DNA from: Mageeibacillus sp. UBA6976
GTDB taxonomy: Bacteria > Bacillota > Clostridia > Saccharofermentanales > Saccharofermentanaceae
Assembly (NCBI GenBank): GCA_002450155.1
Contig: DJYO01000005.1
Location: 1 to 61,009, forward strand
Reading direction: 5' to 3'
Length of the DNA stretch: 61,009 bases
Shown here: positions 1 through 8,808 of the stretch, one piece after another
Layout: every line of letters begins with the position of its first letter
Numbering within the stretch: position 1 is the stretch's first letter
Program-made: the position numbers and the translations under genes
Notes under the pieces: model-generated
Databases searched by the model: none
What the model saw: the letters and a program-made list of their open reading frames with translations, nothing else
Told to the model about the DNA's origin: nothing

Positions 1-35
1 CCGTGGGTTTTCTCGCCCGCATGGGTTATAAAGGC

Positions 36-68
36 AAGGAGCATCCCAACAGATCAGAGATGCTCCTT
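36..68 (-). terminator. Stem-loop spanning the stop codon of the first gene, possible terminator
   Basis: The arms AAGGAGCATC and GATGCTCCTT form a perfect 10-bp stem with a 13-nt loop that contains the stop codon of the membrane protein gene. On the minus strand it is followed by only a weak U-rich run (TTGCCTTTAT), so termination may be inefficient. Confidence 0.4.
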
Positions 69-686
69 TGCATTAAGCTTATTACCTAAATATCTGAATA
101 TAAGAGATACGCTGAAAGCAAGCAGGGTTATCCCTATAAAGATGCAGATGCCGACAGGATATCCCCAGTTAAGGAACCCATAGAAATCATTGGTGTCAGG
201 CCAGGGGCCTCCCACACCGTTTATGAGCAGATTTGCAAGATAGATGCTCCCGTAAAGAAGAGTCGGGACAAATGCGGGAACGCAGTAGATAAACGGCTGT
301 TTCCTTCTGGGAGTAACGAGATACTCGCAGGCTGCTAGAACGGGCTCTATCAGATGGAATATAAGATTAGATCCCTTATAAAGGAGCACATGCCCGTATA
401 TGGGGCCCAGAAACAGTAAGATGACAAGGAACGTTACCATTACTCCTGCAAGTGAAGCAAGCTTCAATATATCCAGTGATCTGCTCTCACGTCTTACAAA
501 CAAAGAAACAAGCGCGATAATGCCGCAGAATATATTTGTAAGGACCGTATAGTATTTCAGATTCTCTATACCTGAAGCCGTAAGTCCGGTGGCAGAAGCG
601 GCTTTGTTAGTCAGCATAATAAAAAGGCCTGTTGCCATCAGCAAAACAATAACAATATTTAGGATAAAAGATATTTTTCTCCTCAT
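54..686 (-). CDS. Six-helix integral membrane protein, Pr6Pr / FAR-17a-like family
   Basis: This 210-residue protein has about six hydrophobic segments (roughly residues 7-26, 45-63, 75-95, 100-120, 133-155 and 175-200) and no soluble domain. The pattern YYTVLTNI after helix 1, a HLIEPVLA stretch in the middle, and PWPD followed by FLNWGYPVG near the end resembles the Pr6Pr / FAR-17a membrane family, whose members are mostly uncharacterised; some eukaryotic relatives are serine or threonine lipid hydrolases. It is the last gene of a minus-strand run, 9 bp after a lipoprotein gene, so the two are probably cotranscribed. The family call rests on remembered pattern only; the membrane nature is secure. 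Confidence 0.7.
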   Translation of the reverse strand: MRRKISFILNIVIVLLMATGLFIMLTNKAASATGLTASGIENLKYYTVLTNIFCGIIALVSLFVRRESRSLDILKLASLAGVMVTFLVILLFLGPIYGHVLLYKGSNLIFHLIEPVLAACEYLVTPRRKQPFIYCVPAFVPTLLYGSIYLANLLINGVGGPWPDTNDFYGFLNWGYPVGICIFIGITLLAFSVSLIFRYLGNKLNAKEHL

Positions 687-695
687 AATACCTGC

Positions 696-1712
696 TTACT
701 CATATATCACTACCCGGGTATAATCATTGCCATTCATATCGACATATCCTCCGTCTTCTGTCATATATTGTTCTGCAATGGATCTGGGAACGCAGATGAC
801 AGAGCAGAAATCACAGACGGCGTCTCCCACCATCTCCGTCTCGTCAGGAGCATAATTATCAGGCGAAGGGATCATTTGGGCCATGCCGTCACTAAAGATT
901 ATCGCATCATAGAAAACCCTGTAACCTGTAGTTGATGTTTCAGATGAATCTATGAAAAAGACAAACTCATCATTAGCCAGGATCTCTTCATCGATCTGCT
1001 CTATCCCGGACGAGATCAGGCCTTCAAGTTCATAAACACCATTTGCAACATAACGTCCCTCAGTACAAAGACGTTCTGAGAATTCATACACCGGTAAGTC
1101 ATCGCAGGTATAGATCGAACTGTAAATTGATCCATTTGCATGCTCAAGCTGCGGGCACACTTCGTCATCAATATAATCCAGAAGGCTTTTAGCTTCTCTT
1201 AATTCACCTTCATTGTCTCCGGTCTCCCTGATCACTATCATATCGCCTTCATCGTTAATAAGTACTCTTTCTACATGACTGCCTGCATCACAGGCTACTG
1301 AAACGCTGTCGAATACCATTTCAGGCTTGAGTCTGCTTGCAAGCTTATAGATCTGCTGCACCTGCTCTTCGCTTATAGTAGTCACCGGGTCAGTATAGCG
1401 CATTATAAGCTGGTCCAGATCTCCGGAATATCCGGAAACCGCATTATCGCAGTAATATGCGTACATATACTCGCTTGTGCTGCTGTCGTAGTGATAGACT
1501 TCTCCTTCGGTGGTAATAAACCATCTGTCATTAAGTGATCCCCAGGCCCCGTTATAAGTCTCTGAATAAAGGATCATGTCATGAGGGACCTCTTCCTCCC
1601 TGTCGCGTCTTCTTGATGAGCGGCCGCTAGAATCACTGCAGGACGTAATAACGCCTCCCAGGACTGATATAACAAGGACTATAGCAACAAAACTTCTAAT
1701 ATGATCTCTCAT
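696..1712 (-). CDS. Predicted surface lipoprotein of unknown function
   Basis: The 338-residue product begins with a basic N-terminus, a hydrophobic core and a lipobox ending ITSC at residue 25, so it should be cut and lipidated by Lgt/LspA. A Ser/Arg-rich linker follows. The rest is soluble and acidic, with scattered cysteines, and matches no family I recognise. AAGGAGG lies 6 bases before the ATG. It sits 43 bp after the HAD gene and 9 bp before the membrane protein gene, in line with one transcript. Confidence 0.75.
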   Translation of the reverse strand: MRDHIRSFVAIVLVISVLGGVITSCSDSSGRSSRRRDREEEVPHDMILYSETYNGAWGSLNDRWFITTEGEVYHYDSSTSEYMYAYYCDNAVSGYSGDLDQLIMRYTDPVTTISEEQVQQIYKLASRLKPEMVFDSVSVACDAGSHVERVLINDEGDMIVIRETGDNEGELREAKSLLDYIDDEVCPQLEHANGSIYSSIYTCDDLPVYEFSERLCTEGRYVANGVYELEGLISSGIEQIDEEILANDEFVFFIDSSETSTTGYRVFYDAIIFSDGMAQMIPSPDNYAPDETEMVGDAVCDFCSVICVPRSIAEQYMTEDGGYVDMNGNDYTRVVIYE

Positions 1713-1755
1713 AGATAACCTCCTTGGTCTGTACCATATATACAGTTTCCCGGGT

Positions 1756-2490
1756 TCAATTGTTGCACCCTGATATATCCGCGCCTTCCAAAAACAGTCT
1801 TATCAGGAGCCTGATAAGTTCTTCTTCTGAAGACACTTCATAAGACGGAGGTATCTCATTTGCGGAAAGCTCTCTTCCGCGCCTGTTGATCCAGACTGAT
1901 CTCCAGCCGGCATTTATTGCACCGGTGATATCGTGCTTATATGAGTCGCCTACCATATAGATATTCTCTCTTTGCTTCTCGCAAAGGATCTGCTCAGTAA
2001 TGCGGAATATCTTGGTATCAGGCTTGGAGCAGCCAACATCACCTGCTACTATGACCTTGCTCCTGGGGATAAATCTCTCCATTCCCAGCCGATCGTATTT
2101 ATCCCACTGATGCTCAGACGCACCTGCAGTAAGGATACCCATTTCAATATCAGAATCCCTGAGCCTGCTAAGGAGGTTTTCAAATCCAGGGGTAAGTTCT
2201 ATCGAGCTTTGAAGAGCAGCATATCTTACTGCGGTCTTATTGCCGGCATCAGGGGGCACCTCTATGCCAAGTTCCCTGAATGTCCTGTCAAACCGCCAGC
2301 TGTTAGATTCTATGGTAGAAATAAGTCCCTTCTCCAGCTGCTCTGTATTTAGATCGGATATAGCATAAAAAGTATCTACAAATGACGGTACCTTCCTCAT
2401 GTCCTGCCCGGATATCTCTGAGGCAGCCCTGATAAACAGATCCTGCCTGCTGTACAAAGTATCGTCTATATCAAATACTATGGCGCTCAT
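1756..2490 (-). CDS. HAD-family hydrolase (phosphatase-like)
   Basis: This 244-residue cytoplasmic protein shows the HAD motifs in order: DIDDT near residue 7-11 (nucleophile and general acid aspartates), a Thr in GILTAG near residue 120 (motif II), a Lys in CSKPD near 155 (motif III) and VGDSYKHD near 180 (motif IV). The helical cap lies between motifs I and II, so this is a C1-cap enzyme in the YjjG/phosphoglycolate phosphatase group. Substrate cannot be told. Its ATG is one base beyond the stop codon of the GH3 gene (TGATATG), which suggests translational coupling. Confidence 0.88.
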   Translation of the reverse strand: MSAIVFDIDDTLYSRQDLFIRAASEISGQDMRKVPSFVDTFYAISDLNTEQLEKGLISTIESNSWRFDRTFRELGIEVPPDAGNKTAVRYAALQSSIELTPGFENLLSRLRDSDIEMGILTAGASEHQWDKYDRLGMERFIPRSKVIVAGDVGCSKPDTKIFRITEQILCEKQRENIYMVGDSYKHDITGAINAGWRSVWINRRGRELSANEIPPSYEVSSEEELIRLLIRLFLEGADISGCNN

Positions 2491-2491
2491 A

Positions 2492-4396
2492 TCAGTTTAC
2501 GCAGGAATATCCTACGGGATACATATATTCGCCTCTTTCTATCCCTTCAACGCTTTCATAATAAGGCATAGGGAGAGTGCCGGTATATTCTGCTTCTCCA
2601 GACAGGAGTGCTGCAATGGCAGTCCCGCCTGTGCTTCCCGGCAGATAGCACATAAGTATCGAATCCCAGTCCTGCATATAATCTGTGATTATTACATTTC
2701 TGCCCGCAACGATCAGTGTGATCGTGGGAATATCGGATGCTGCGGCAAGACTGATATCTGCCTCGGCATCAAGTCCCAAGGCTCCTGTAACAGAGAGGTC
2801 TTCTGTATCACCGGTCCATTCGGCATAAGGATACTCGCCTACGGCAAGAACGATGTAATCGCAGTTCATAAGCTGATCCCTGTCTGTTACTATCGTCCAG
2901 TTATGTGCATCGGCCTGCTCTTCAAGTCCCTCTAATATCGTGGTGCATCCCGGTACAAAATCATTTCCTCCGATATCTGAATCAGCCATTCCGGTCCATG
3001 TATATGTCCAGCCGCCGCACATAACACCTGTATCGTCAGCTGCAGGGCCAAGAACAAATATACTGGAACCGTCCGGTATAACAAGTCCTGCCTCGTCCTT
3101 AAGAGGTACTATAGACTCCTCTGCAAGCCTTAATGCCAGATCGTAGGTGCTCTCCTCCAATTCTACAGGTTCCACATTATCCAGATACGGATCTTCGAAA
3201 AGACCTGCATACATCTTAAGCTGAATTATCCTGGTAACAGCCTCGTCTATACGCTCCATAGAAATCCTGCCGTCATTTGCCGCTTCTATGATTATGTCAA
3301 CGCATTCCTGATAAGCATAAGGCTCCATCAGCATATCGCACCCGGCATTTATACAGGTAATTACCTGCTCCTCAAGACTGTCTCCGGGTATGTTATGGAT
3401 TGATTCCCAATCGCTTAATATAACACCTTCAAAACCCAGATCATCTCTAAGCCTGCTTATGAGCTCCGCATTCGCATGCATCTTGACGCCGTTTACCGAT
3501 GAGTGTGAGAGCATAATAGACTGGGCTCCTGCATCTATCTGGGCCTGATATATAGCAAGATTAGCCTCGATCTCTTCAGGCGTCATGGGAGAGTCTCCCC
3601 TGTCTATCAGCCTGTCACCTTCACCTGTCCCGTATTGAACATATCCTTCACCCAGAAAATGCTTAGGGCAAGCTACTACACCGGCTTCCACAAGGCCTTC
3701 TGTATAGGCCTGCGCAAGCTCTGATACTATCTCCGGTTCAGAGGAGTAGGACTCATATGTCCTGCCCCACCTCGGATCTTTTGCAACTGCAACACAGGGA
3801 GCAAAATTCCAGAGCATATTTGTGCGCAGGATATCTCCTCCTACAGCAAGTCCCATAAGTCTGGCACCCTCGGTATCTCTTGTAGCTCCGATATTGATAT
3901 TGTGAGGGAATATAACGGTGTCTGAAGCAAAGTTTACTCCGTGTACCGCATCCTGACCGTAGATATAAGGTATGCCGGCTTCAGAAGAAAGTGCCCCCTC
4001 CTGCAGTTCATCGATGACACTATCCCATTCTGAAGTAGAGAACGGATCATCGTAATGAGAGAGGACCGATCCATAGTCATGGTCTCTCATATCTTCAGGG
4101 TCAACCTCGGTTAAGTTAGGCTGTACCATTTGATATGCCTTCTGCTCCAATGTAAGAGAAGCGGTGATCTCCTCAGCCGTCATCCCTTCGAACCTGGTAA
4201 GATCTATCTCATGATCAGATCCGGCTGTCTCTTGTGTTATCTCACTTGCTGCCGGAATGGAAGCTGCAGACTCCTCTGTCACAGGTGTCTCTTCAGTAGC
4301 CGAAGCTGATTCCAATGCCTTCTGTAATTCATCACAGGCGGTAAGTGAAAGCAGCATTGAAGCTGACAATATAAGTGCTGTTAACCTTCGAATCAT
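2492..4396 (-). CDS. Secreted GH3 exo-beta-glucosidase / beta-glucan exohydrolase lipoprotein
   Basis: This 634-residue lipoprotein (lipobox SLTAC, lipid Cys at 21, then a Ser/Thr/Glu linker to about 65) carries the two-domain GH3 fold. The catalytic nucleophile is Asp329 in ILSDW. The substrate-binding KH pair is at 245-246, and GGWTYTW (461-467) and GEYPYAE (520-526) match segments that shape the active site of barley exohydrolase ExoI and its bacterial relatives, which remove glucose from beta-glucans. It acts outside the cell, tethered to the membrane. It ends soon after the second domain with no fibronectin-III-like extension. A GT-C protein gene lies 21 bp upstream and the HAD gene directly downstream. 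Confidence 0.9.
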   Translation of the reverse strand: MIRRLTALILSASMLLSLTACDELQKALESASATEETPVTEESAASIPAASEITQETAGSDHEIDLTRFEGMTAEEITASLTLEQKAYQMVQPNLTEVDPEDMRDHDYGSVLSHYDDPFSTSEWDSVIDELQEGALSSEAGIPYIYGQDAVHGVNFASDTVIFPHNINIGATRDTEGARLMGLAVGGDILRTNMLWNFAPCVAVAKDPRWGRTYESYSSEPEIVSELAQAYTEGLVEAGVVACPKHFLGEGYVQYGTGEGDRLIDRGDSPMTPEEIEANLAIYQAQIDAGAQSIMLSHSSVNGVKMHANAELISRLRDDLGFEGVILSDWESIHNIPGDSLEEQVITCINAGCDMLMEPYAYQECVDIIIEAANDGRISMERIDEAVTRIIQLKMYAGLFEDPYLDNVEPVELEESTYDLALRLAEESIVPLKDEAGLVIPDGSSIFVLGPAADDTGVMCGGWTYTWTGMADSDIGGNDFVPGCTTILEGLEEQADAHNWTIVTDRDQLMNCDYIVLAVGEYPYAEWTGDTEDLSVTGALGLDAEADISLAAASDIPTITLIVAGRNVIITDYMQDWDSILMCYLPGSTGGTAIAALLSGEAEYTGTLPMPYYESVEGIERGEYMYPVGYSCVN

Positions 4397-4417
4397 TATG
4401 ATATCCCCCCAATGTTA

Positions 4418-6136
4418 TTAATTCAGACTTTTCTTTCTAGTGATAAAAGCTCCTATCAAATCTGCAGCCCTTATGACGGCTATAGCACAGAATATATGCC
4501 ATAGTGTATATGATGCTCCCGTATAAAAGATCGGGTTTCCTCCAACTTCCTCGATCAAGTAGAAATTCATGGCAACAATTATATTATTGACCCATAAAGC
4601 CAGCAGAAGACCTAATTGAAGTATCCACAGACCCAATGTATGCTTTTCCTTATTTCTTATCCTTATGATACAAGCGCCAAGATCGACAAAAAACACTGTA
4701 ATTGCAAGGACCAGAACCGGTATCGCTAATAATCTGTATGCTCTGCTGACAAACTCAATATATACAAGCCGGTCTTCAACATAAGGATGAGTGTAATAAG
4801 CCGTACCATTCAGTCCTCTGTCGGTTATGTCATCTCTCAATTGCGGCAATGAGACTCCATCCTGATTTATGACCTTAATGAACGGATAAACAGCTCCTCC
4901 AGTATTATCTACTACATACGGGATCTCTCCACTTCTTGAATATGTAAGGACCTGCCAAACACCCTTACTAAGAGAGTAGTGTATAATCTCACCTATCTCA
5001 TCGCCTGAAAGCGGAGGCGACATGGAAGATATGATAATCCTCTCTCTTTTAGGTAATGAACCATTATCGAAAGCAGTTTTCAGCTCTGTATCTATCTGTC
5101 TAAAAAAAGCATCTGTTTTAACGGCATCGCCATTGTATATTCCGGCTTTTGAAGCAGCCCAGCGAATATACCAAGCATAGTATTCTCTTCCAATCTCACC
5201 ATTGTCATATAAGCTCTCTACACCATTTAATTCATCTTCAAAAAACGGTTTGATCTCATTGAGTGTAGGACTTGAATCGAAAGCCATATCAAAGGCTTCC
5301 CTGGTAACATAAACAGAGCTGTCATCCACCTCGGAATCAATCAGCATAAGATCCGTGCACACATCTTCAAAAGCTGTATCCGTAAAATCCGTTATCGTGT
5401 ACAACCCATAGTATTTTTTGTTTATAGAGCATACAAGTTGAACTGATAAGAACAATACAACAAATGGGATTGCTAGACAAAGGCTCTTTTTAACCCTGCT
5501 CCCGTATCTATCTTTGCATGTGAACAGTTTTACAATGATAACTATTGTAGCTCCGACTGCAAACAGATCAAGAAAGACAAAATCCTGTCTTATCAAATAT
5601 GCCAAAGAAACAAAAACAGAAGATGACAGTATCCAGGGAATCAAACTCTTGATCCCGTTATTGCACTCCACATACAAAGCAATATAAGAAGATACTATAA
5701 GAAGCGTTAATGCGGGTCCGACCGAGACATTATAAATACGCCCTCCGACTTCAGAAAAAAGTACCGGCGAGAACAGCACGATACAGAAGACTATGTATCG
5801 TATCCATCTGGATGTTACGAGTTTCCTAATGACAAATAAAAAGATCAATGAGGCAACTATATACAACACCCCATAAGCAAACGAATACGGTAATCTGAGA
5901 TAATCAAACAAAGCAAGTAATAAGGAGTATCCCGGTGGTTTCTCAAGAACATGTCGATCGTATACTCCAAGCCATGAACCATTCCTGATACTTGCAGCAA
6001 GATTTACCATATCCAGATCATCTTCTACATTATTTGCGAATAAAGAAAGTGGCAGTTGTATCTGCAACATTAAACGGAATATGCAAGTGCATATAACAGC
6101 AGAATAATATAGTTTGTCTTTTGATTCATTCTTCAC
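4418..6136 (-). CDS. Polytopic membrane protein, GT-C glycosyltransferase-like
   Basis: The 572-residue protein has about ten membrane helices with a large exoplasmic loop (about residues 240-440). The first loop carries a DDLDM acidic motif near residue 38 and EKPPGYSLLLA near 65, the hallmark layout of GT-C enzymes (ArnT/PMT-like) that use polyprenyl-phosphate sugars. The start chosen is GTG at 6136, with only a weak AGG upstream; the next Met lies past the first helix, so GTG is the better choice. It is the first gene of the run that includes the GH3 lipoprotein. The acceptor is unknown. Confidence 0.72.
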   Translation of the reverse strand: MKNESKDKLYYSAVICTCIFRLMLQIQLPLSLFANNVEDDLDMVNLAASIRNGSWLGVYDRHVLEKPPGYSLLLALFDYLRLPYSFAYGVLYIVASLIFLFVIRKLVTSRWIRYIVFCIVLFSPVLFSEVGGRIYNVSVGPALTLLIVSSYIALYVECNNGIKSLIPWILSSSVFVSLAYLIRQDFVFLDLFAVGATIVIIVKLFTCKDRYGSRVKKSLCLAIPFVVLFLSVQLVCSINKKYYGLYTITDFTDTAFEDVCTDLMLIDSEVDDSSVYVTREAFDMAFDSSPTLNEIKPFFEDELNGVESLYDNGEIGREYYAWYIRWAASKAGIYNGDAVKTDAFFRQIDTELKTAFDNGSLPKRERIIISSMSPPLSGDEIGEIIHYSLSKGVWQVLTYSRSGEIPYVVDNTGGAVYPFIKVINQDGVSLPQLRDDITDRGLNGTAYYTHPYVEDRLVYIEFVSRAYRLLAIPVLVLAITVFFVDLGACIIRIRNKEKHTLGLWILQLGLLLALWVNNIIVAMNFYLIEEVGGNPIFYTGASYTLWHIFCAIAVIRAADLIGAFITRKKSLN

Positions 6137-6218
6137 TTAATAACTAGACCTGTTATTCTTTTATAATGCTTCAAAATTAGTATATCACCATCATATTATA
6201 CGGAAAAGAATCTATAAC

Positions 6219-6249
6219 AAAAAGGGCGCAGCCTCTAAAAGCTGCGCCC
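6219..6249 (-). terminator. Rho-independent terminator after the solute-binding protein gene
   Basis: Perfect 9-bp arms (GGGCGCAGC and GCTGCGCCC, 8-nt loop) are followed on the minus strand by TTTTTG. It lies about 30 bp after the stop codon of the 803-residue lipoprotein gene. Confidence 0.9.
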
Positions 6250-6279
6250 CGGATATCCTATCTAAAATTAGGATTAATA

Positions 6280-8691
6280 TTATCCTCTCTCGTCTAAGAC
6301 TGTCTGGACTCTGTCCTGAATGATGTTGACAACTTCGTCCAGATCCTTCTGACCTGAGAAGTAAGAAGGCATCTCTTCTACGAGGATCGCTGAGATAGCA
6401 GCATCACCTGTAACACAGTAACTTACTGAGTTGCAGATATCTGCATATCTTTCTGCATCAGACTCGTCAAATTTGTACTCGCTCATGCCCCAGTAAGCAC
6501 CTTCAGTGCTGTTTGAAATATCGATAATGGCTTCAGTCGTTGTATTGAATGCGGCTCTGTTTATCGGGTTCTCACCAGTACGCGCGATTTTGTTCTGGCA
6601 GTCCTCTGATAAGAGAGTGGAAACGAAATCCCAGCATGCATCGACATCGACAGCCTGAGCAGAGATCGCAACAGAACTGATCGCTGTAAATCCGGGACCT
6701 CTGCCGTCAACAGAAGGACCACCGTAAACACCGGTACCGCCACCTGTGATCGATGTTATGTTCTGGTAGTAGCTGTAAGCGGAATAGAGAGAAGTATCCT
6801 GAGCATTCATCTCTTCCGGCGACATACTTGGTTCCTCGTCCCATGAGGCAGCATGATCATGAACATTATCCTTGCAGTATTCTGCGATAGCCCTGAAATC
6901 TTCAGATGTGAAATCAGCCTTGCCGTCCTTGATGAAGGTGTCATACATTGTATTGAACAATGTAACGAAGTAGTATGCCTGGCCTGCGGTTCTCGGATCG
7001 GTTCCATTACAGTAATCCTTAACGAAATCAGTATACTCATCAAGAGTATATCCGACACCGGACGCTCCGGGATCACCTGCTGTCTGGATGCCGTTTACGG
7101 CAAAGGACAGAGGTACCTGATAGATCGCATCTCCTACATAGGAAGCATCGATGATATTCTTGAAGTAATCAGCATCATTGATCATTGTGATCTTGTCAGA
7201 AAGATCTACAAGATACTCAGGATTATTAAGCTGTCCTAAAGATGATGCATTGAGGATGATATCAGGACCGTCACCGTTCATGATATCAATGGAAAGCTGA
7301 TCAGACAGTTCTGCCTCAAGGCTTATCTGGATATTCTGGTAATCATCCTCGGAATTGATATTGCTCCAATCAATGTTTTCTGTCTGCTCGTCCAGATTAT
7401 ATCTTGAAGAGAACTCAATGAAGTAATCATTGTCTGCATTATTGTAATCAGAGATCATATCGTAGATAAAGCTCTCTGCATAACTGCCGTAAGCATAGAG
7501 CTCTAATATCGTCTTGCCGGCGTTAGGATTCTTGTCAGCCTTGTGGAGCTTGATCACATAGTTCAAACTGTTAGATGTCATATCATAAACAGAGCTTGCA
7601 TAGACAGAGCTTGACAATGTAATATCATCACCCTCGACAGAGATGATCCTTGTGTCATATGAGAATAAGCTTCTGCTGACACCACAGTATCCATAGTCGA
7701 GAATCTTCTCGAATTCGCCTGTAGAAATATCAATGGAATAGATACCATTCTGCTTTGAGCAATAAAGTGAACCATCTTCTGCAACATAGAGATTCCCGAA
7801 ATCGCCACTATTTGCCCAATCATAAGTGCCGCTGTCATCAATAATTATCTCAAGAGCATTTGCATCAAGAAGATATGAATTCTCAAGGTTATCACCACTG
7901 CATATGAACAGATACTTGTCATCACCAAGAGGCAAGATATTTGAGATGTCGTAGATCTCCTCATCTGTTTCGATCGGGAGAACAACTTCCTCGCCATCTG
8001 CCTTGATGACATGGATCTTATAGAAAGCCTTATCCCCATAGCCGTAATATGTCTCGATCGTATCACCGTTGAAATGAACTGATCTCTCAAGTGTGAGATC
8101 GCCTGATAGTTCATCCTGGATGCTCTCATCAGGCTCATAATCTGATTTGATCAGTTCGCCGGTCTCGATATCGATCTCAACAGGACTAGAAGTAACTTCA
8201 TAAGTCTTGGAATCGAATTCCTGAAGCACACCGGTTATCTTGTCTCCTGAAACACTTAAAGTATCAAGGCTAGTGTTTTCATCCATATAGTCATTCAGAT
8301 CGATGGTCTTCGATACCTCAAGACTTGACAGATCTACGCATACAAGCTTGTTTTCAACGTACTGGCTATAGTCATCATGCTCCCAGTCGAAGTCATCCGG
8401 TATCTTATGCTGAGCATAGAGCAGGAGCACATAATAATCTCCGCATACACCTATAGGATCCATGTTGGAATAATCAAGATCACTCGTGTCTTCGATTACA
8501 CTGGATGTATCCAGCTTGGTGCTCTCGGCGCTATACCAAACGTCATTCTCGCTGATTGTCTGACCTCTTCTGGTCTCACCATCTGCAGTAGCCTGTTCGC
8601 CGTTACCCTTGGAACAGGCGGCCATGCCGAAGACCATAACGCCTGCGAGGAAAGCACAGGTCACCTTCTTTAATAGATTTTTGCTTCTCAT
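6280..8691 (-). CDS. Large extracellular solute-binding lipoprotein with added N-terminal domain
   Basis: This 803-residue lipoprotein (lipobox GMAAC, Cys 26) has two halves. Residues about 40-390 form a beta-rich, acidic region with repeating strands (YVEN..VCVDL, ENSYLLDAN, LYCSKQNGIYSIDISTG) that suggest a beta-propeller-like fold. Residues about 395-803 look like a family 1 ABC sugar-binding protein (ELYAYGSYAESFI, GDGPDIILNASSLGQL, SVAISAQAVDVDACWDFV). Typical family members have 430-550 residues. No permease or ATPase gene is beside it, and it has its own promoter and terminator, so it is an orphan binding protein. The ligand is probably a carbohydrate, by inference only. Confidence 0.82.
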   Translation of the reverse strand: MRSKNLLKKVTCAFLAGVMVFGMAACSKGNGEQATADGETRRGQTISENDVWYSAESTKLDTSSVIEDTSDLDYSNMDPIGVCGDYYVLLLYAQHKIPDDFDWEHDDYSQYVENKLVCVDLSSLEVSKTIDLNDYMDENTSLDTLSVSGDKITGVLQEFDSKTYEVTSSPVEIDIETGELIKSDYEPDESIQDELSGDLTLERSVHFNGDTIETYYGYGDKAFYKIHVIKADGEEVVLPIETDEEIYDISNILPLGDDKYLFICSGDNLENSYLLDANALEIIIDDSGTYDWANSGDFGNLYVAEDGSLYCSKQNGIYSIDISTGEFEKILDYGYCGVSRSLFSYDTRIISVEGDDITLSSSVYASSVYDMTSNSLNYVIKLHKADKNPNAGKTILELYAYGSYAESFIYDMISDYNNADNDYFIEFSSRYNLDEQTENIDWSNINSEDDYQNIQISLEAELSDQLSIDIMNGDGPDIILNASSLGQLNNPEYLVDLSDKITMINDADYFKNIIDASYVGDAIYQVPLSFAVNGIQTAGDPGASGVGYTLDEYTDFVKDYCNGTDPRTAGQAYYFVTLFNTMYDTFIKDGKADFTSEDFRAIAEYCKDNVHDHAASWDEEPSMSPEEMNAQDTSLYSAYSYYQNITSITGGGTGVYGGPSVDGRGPGFTAISSVAISAQAVDVDACWDFVSTLLSEDCQNKIARTGENPINRAAFNTTTEAIIDISNSTEGAYWGMSEYKFDESDAERYADICNSVSYCVTGDAAISAILVEEMPSYFSGQKDLDEVVNIIQDRVQTVLDERG

Positions 8692-8715
8692 ACCTTATCC
8701 TCCAAATAAAAAGCT

Positions 8716-8744
8716 AATATAAGAATACAAATAAAATTTGTCAT
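8716..8744 (-). promoter_or_regulatory. Sigma-A promoter of the solute-binding protein gene
   Basis: On the minus strand the -35 is ATGACA (8744-8739), then a 17-nt spacer and -10 TATATT (8721-8716). A GGAGG ribosome site follows just before the ATG at 8691. Confidence 0.7.
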
Positions 8745-8756
8745 CTTTATAAACAA

Positions 8757-8787
8757 ACAGGGGTAAATTAGTGGCAAATACCCCTGT
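8757..8787 (-). terminator. Stem-loop terminator after the aconitase-family gene
   Basis: The arms ACAGGGGTA and TACCCCTGT form a 9-bp stem with a 13-nt loop, followed by TTGTTTATAAAG on the minus strand. The U-tract is interrupted, so termination may be partial. Confidence 0.65.
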
Positions 8788-8808
8788 CTGTCTTAAGATC
8801 TTTTTATC

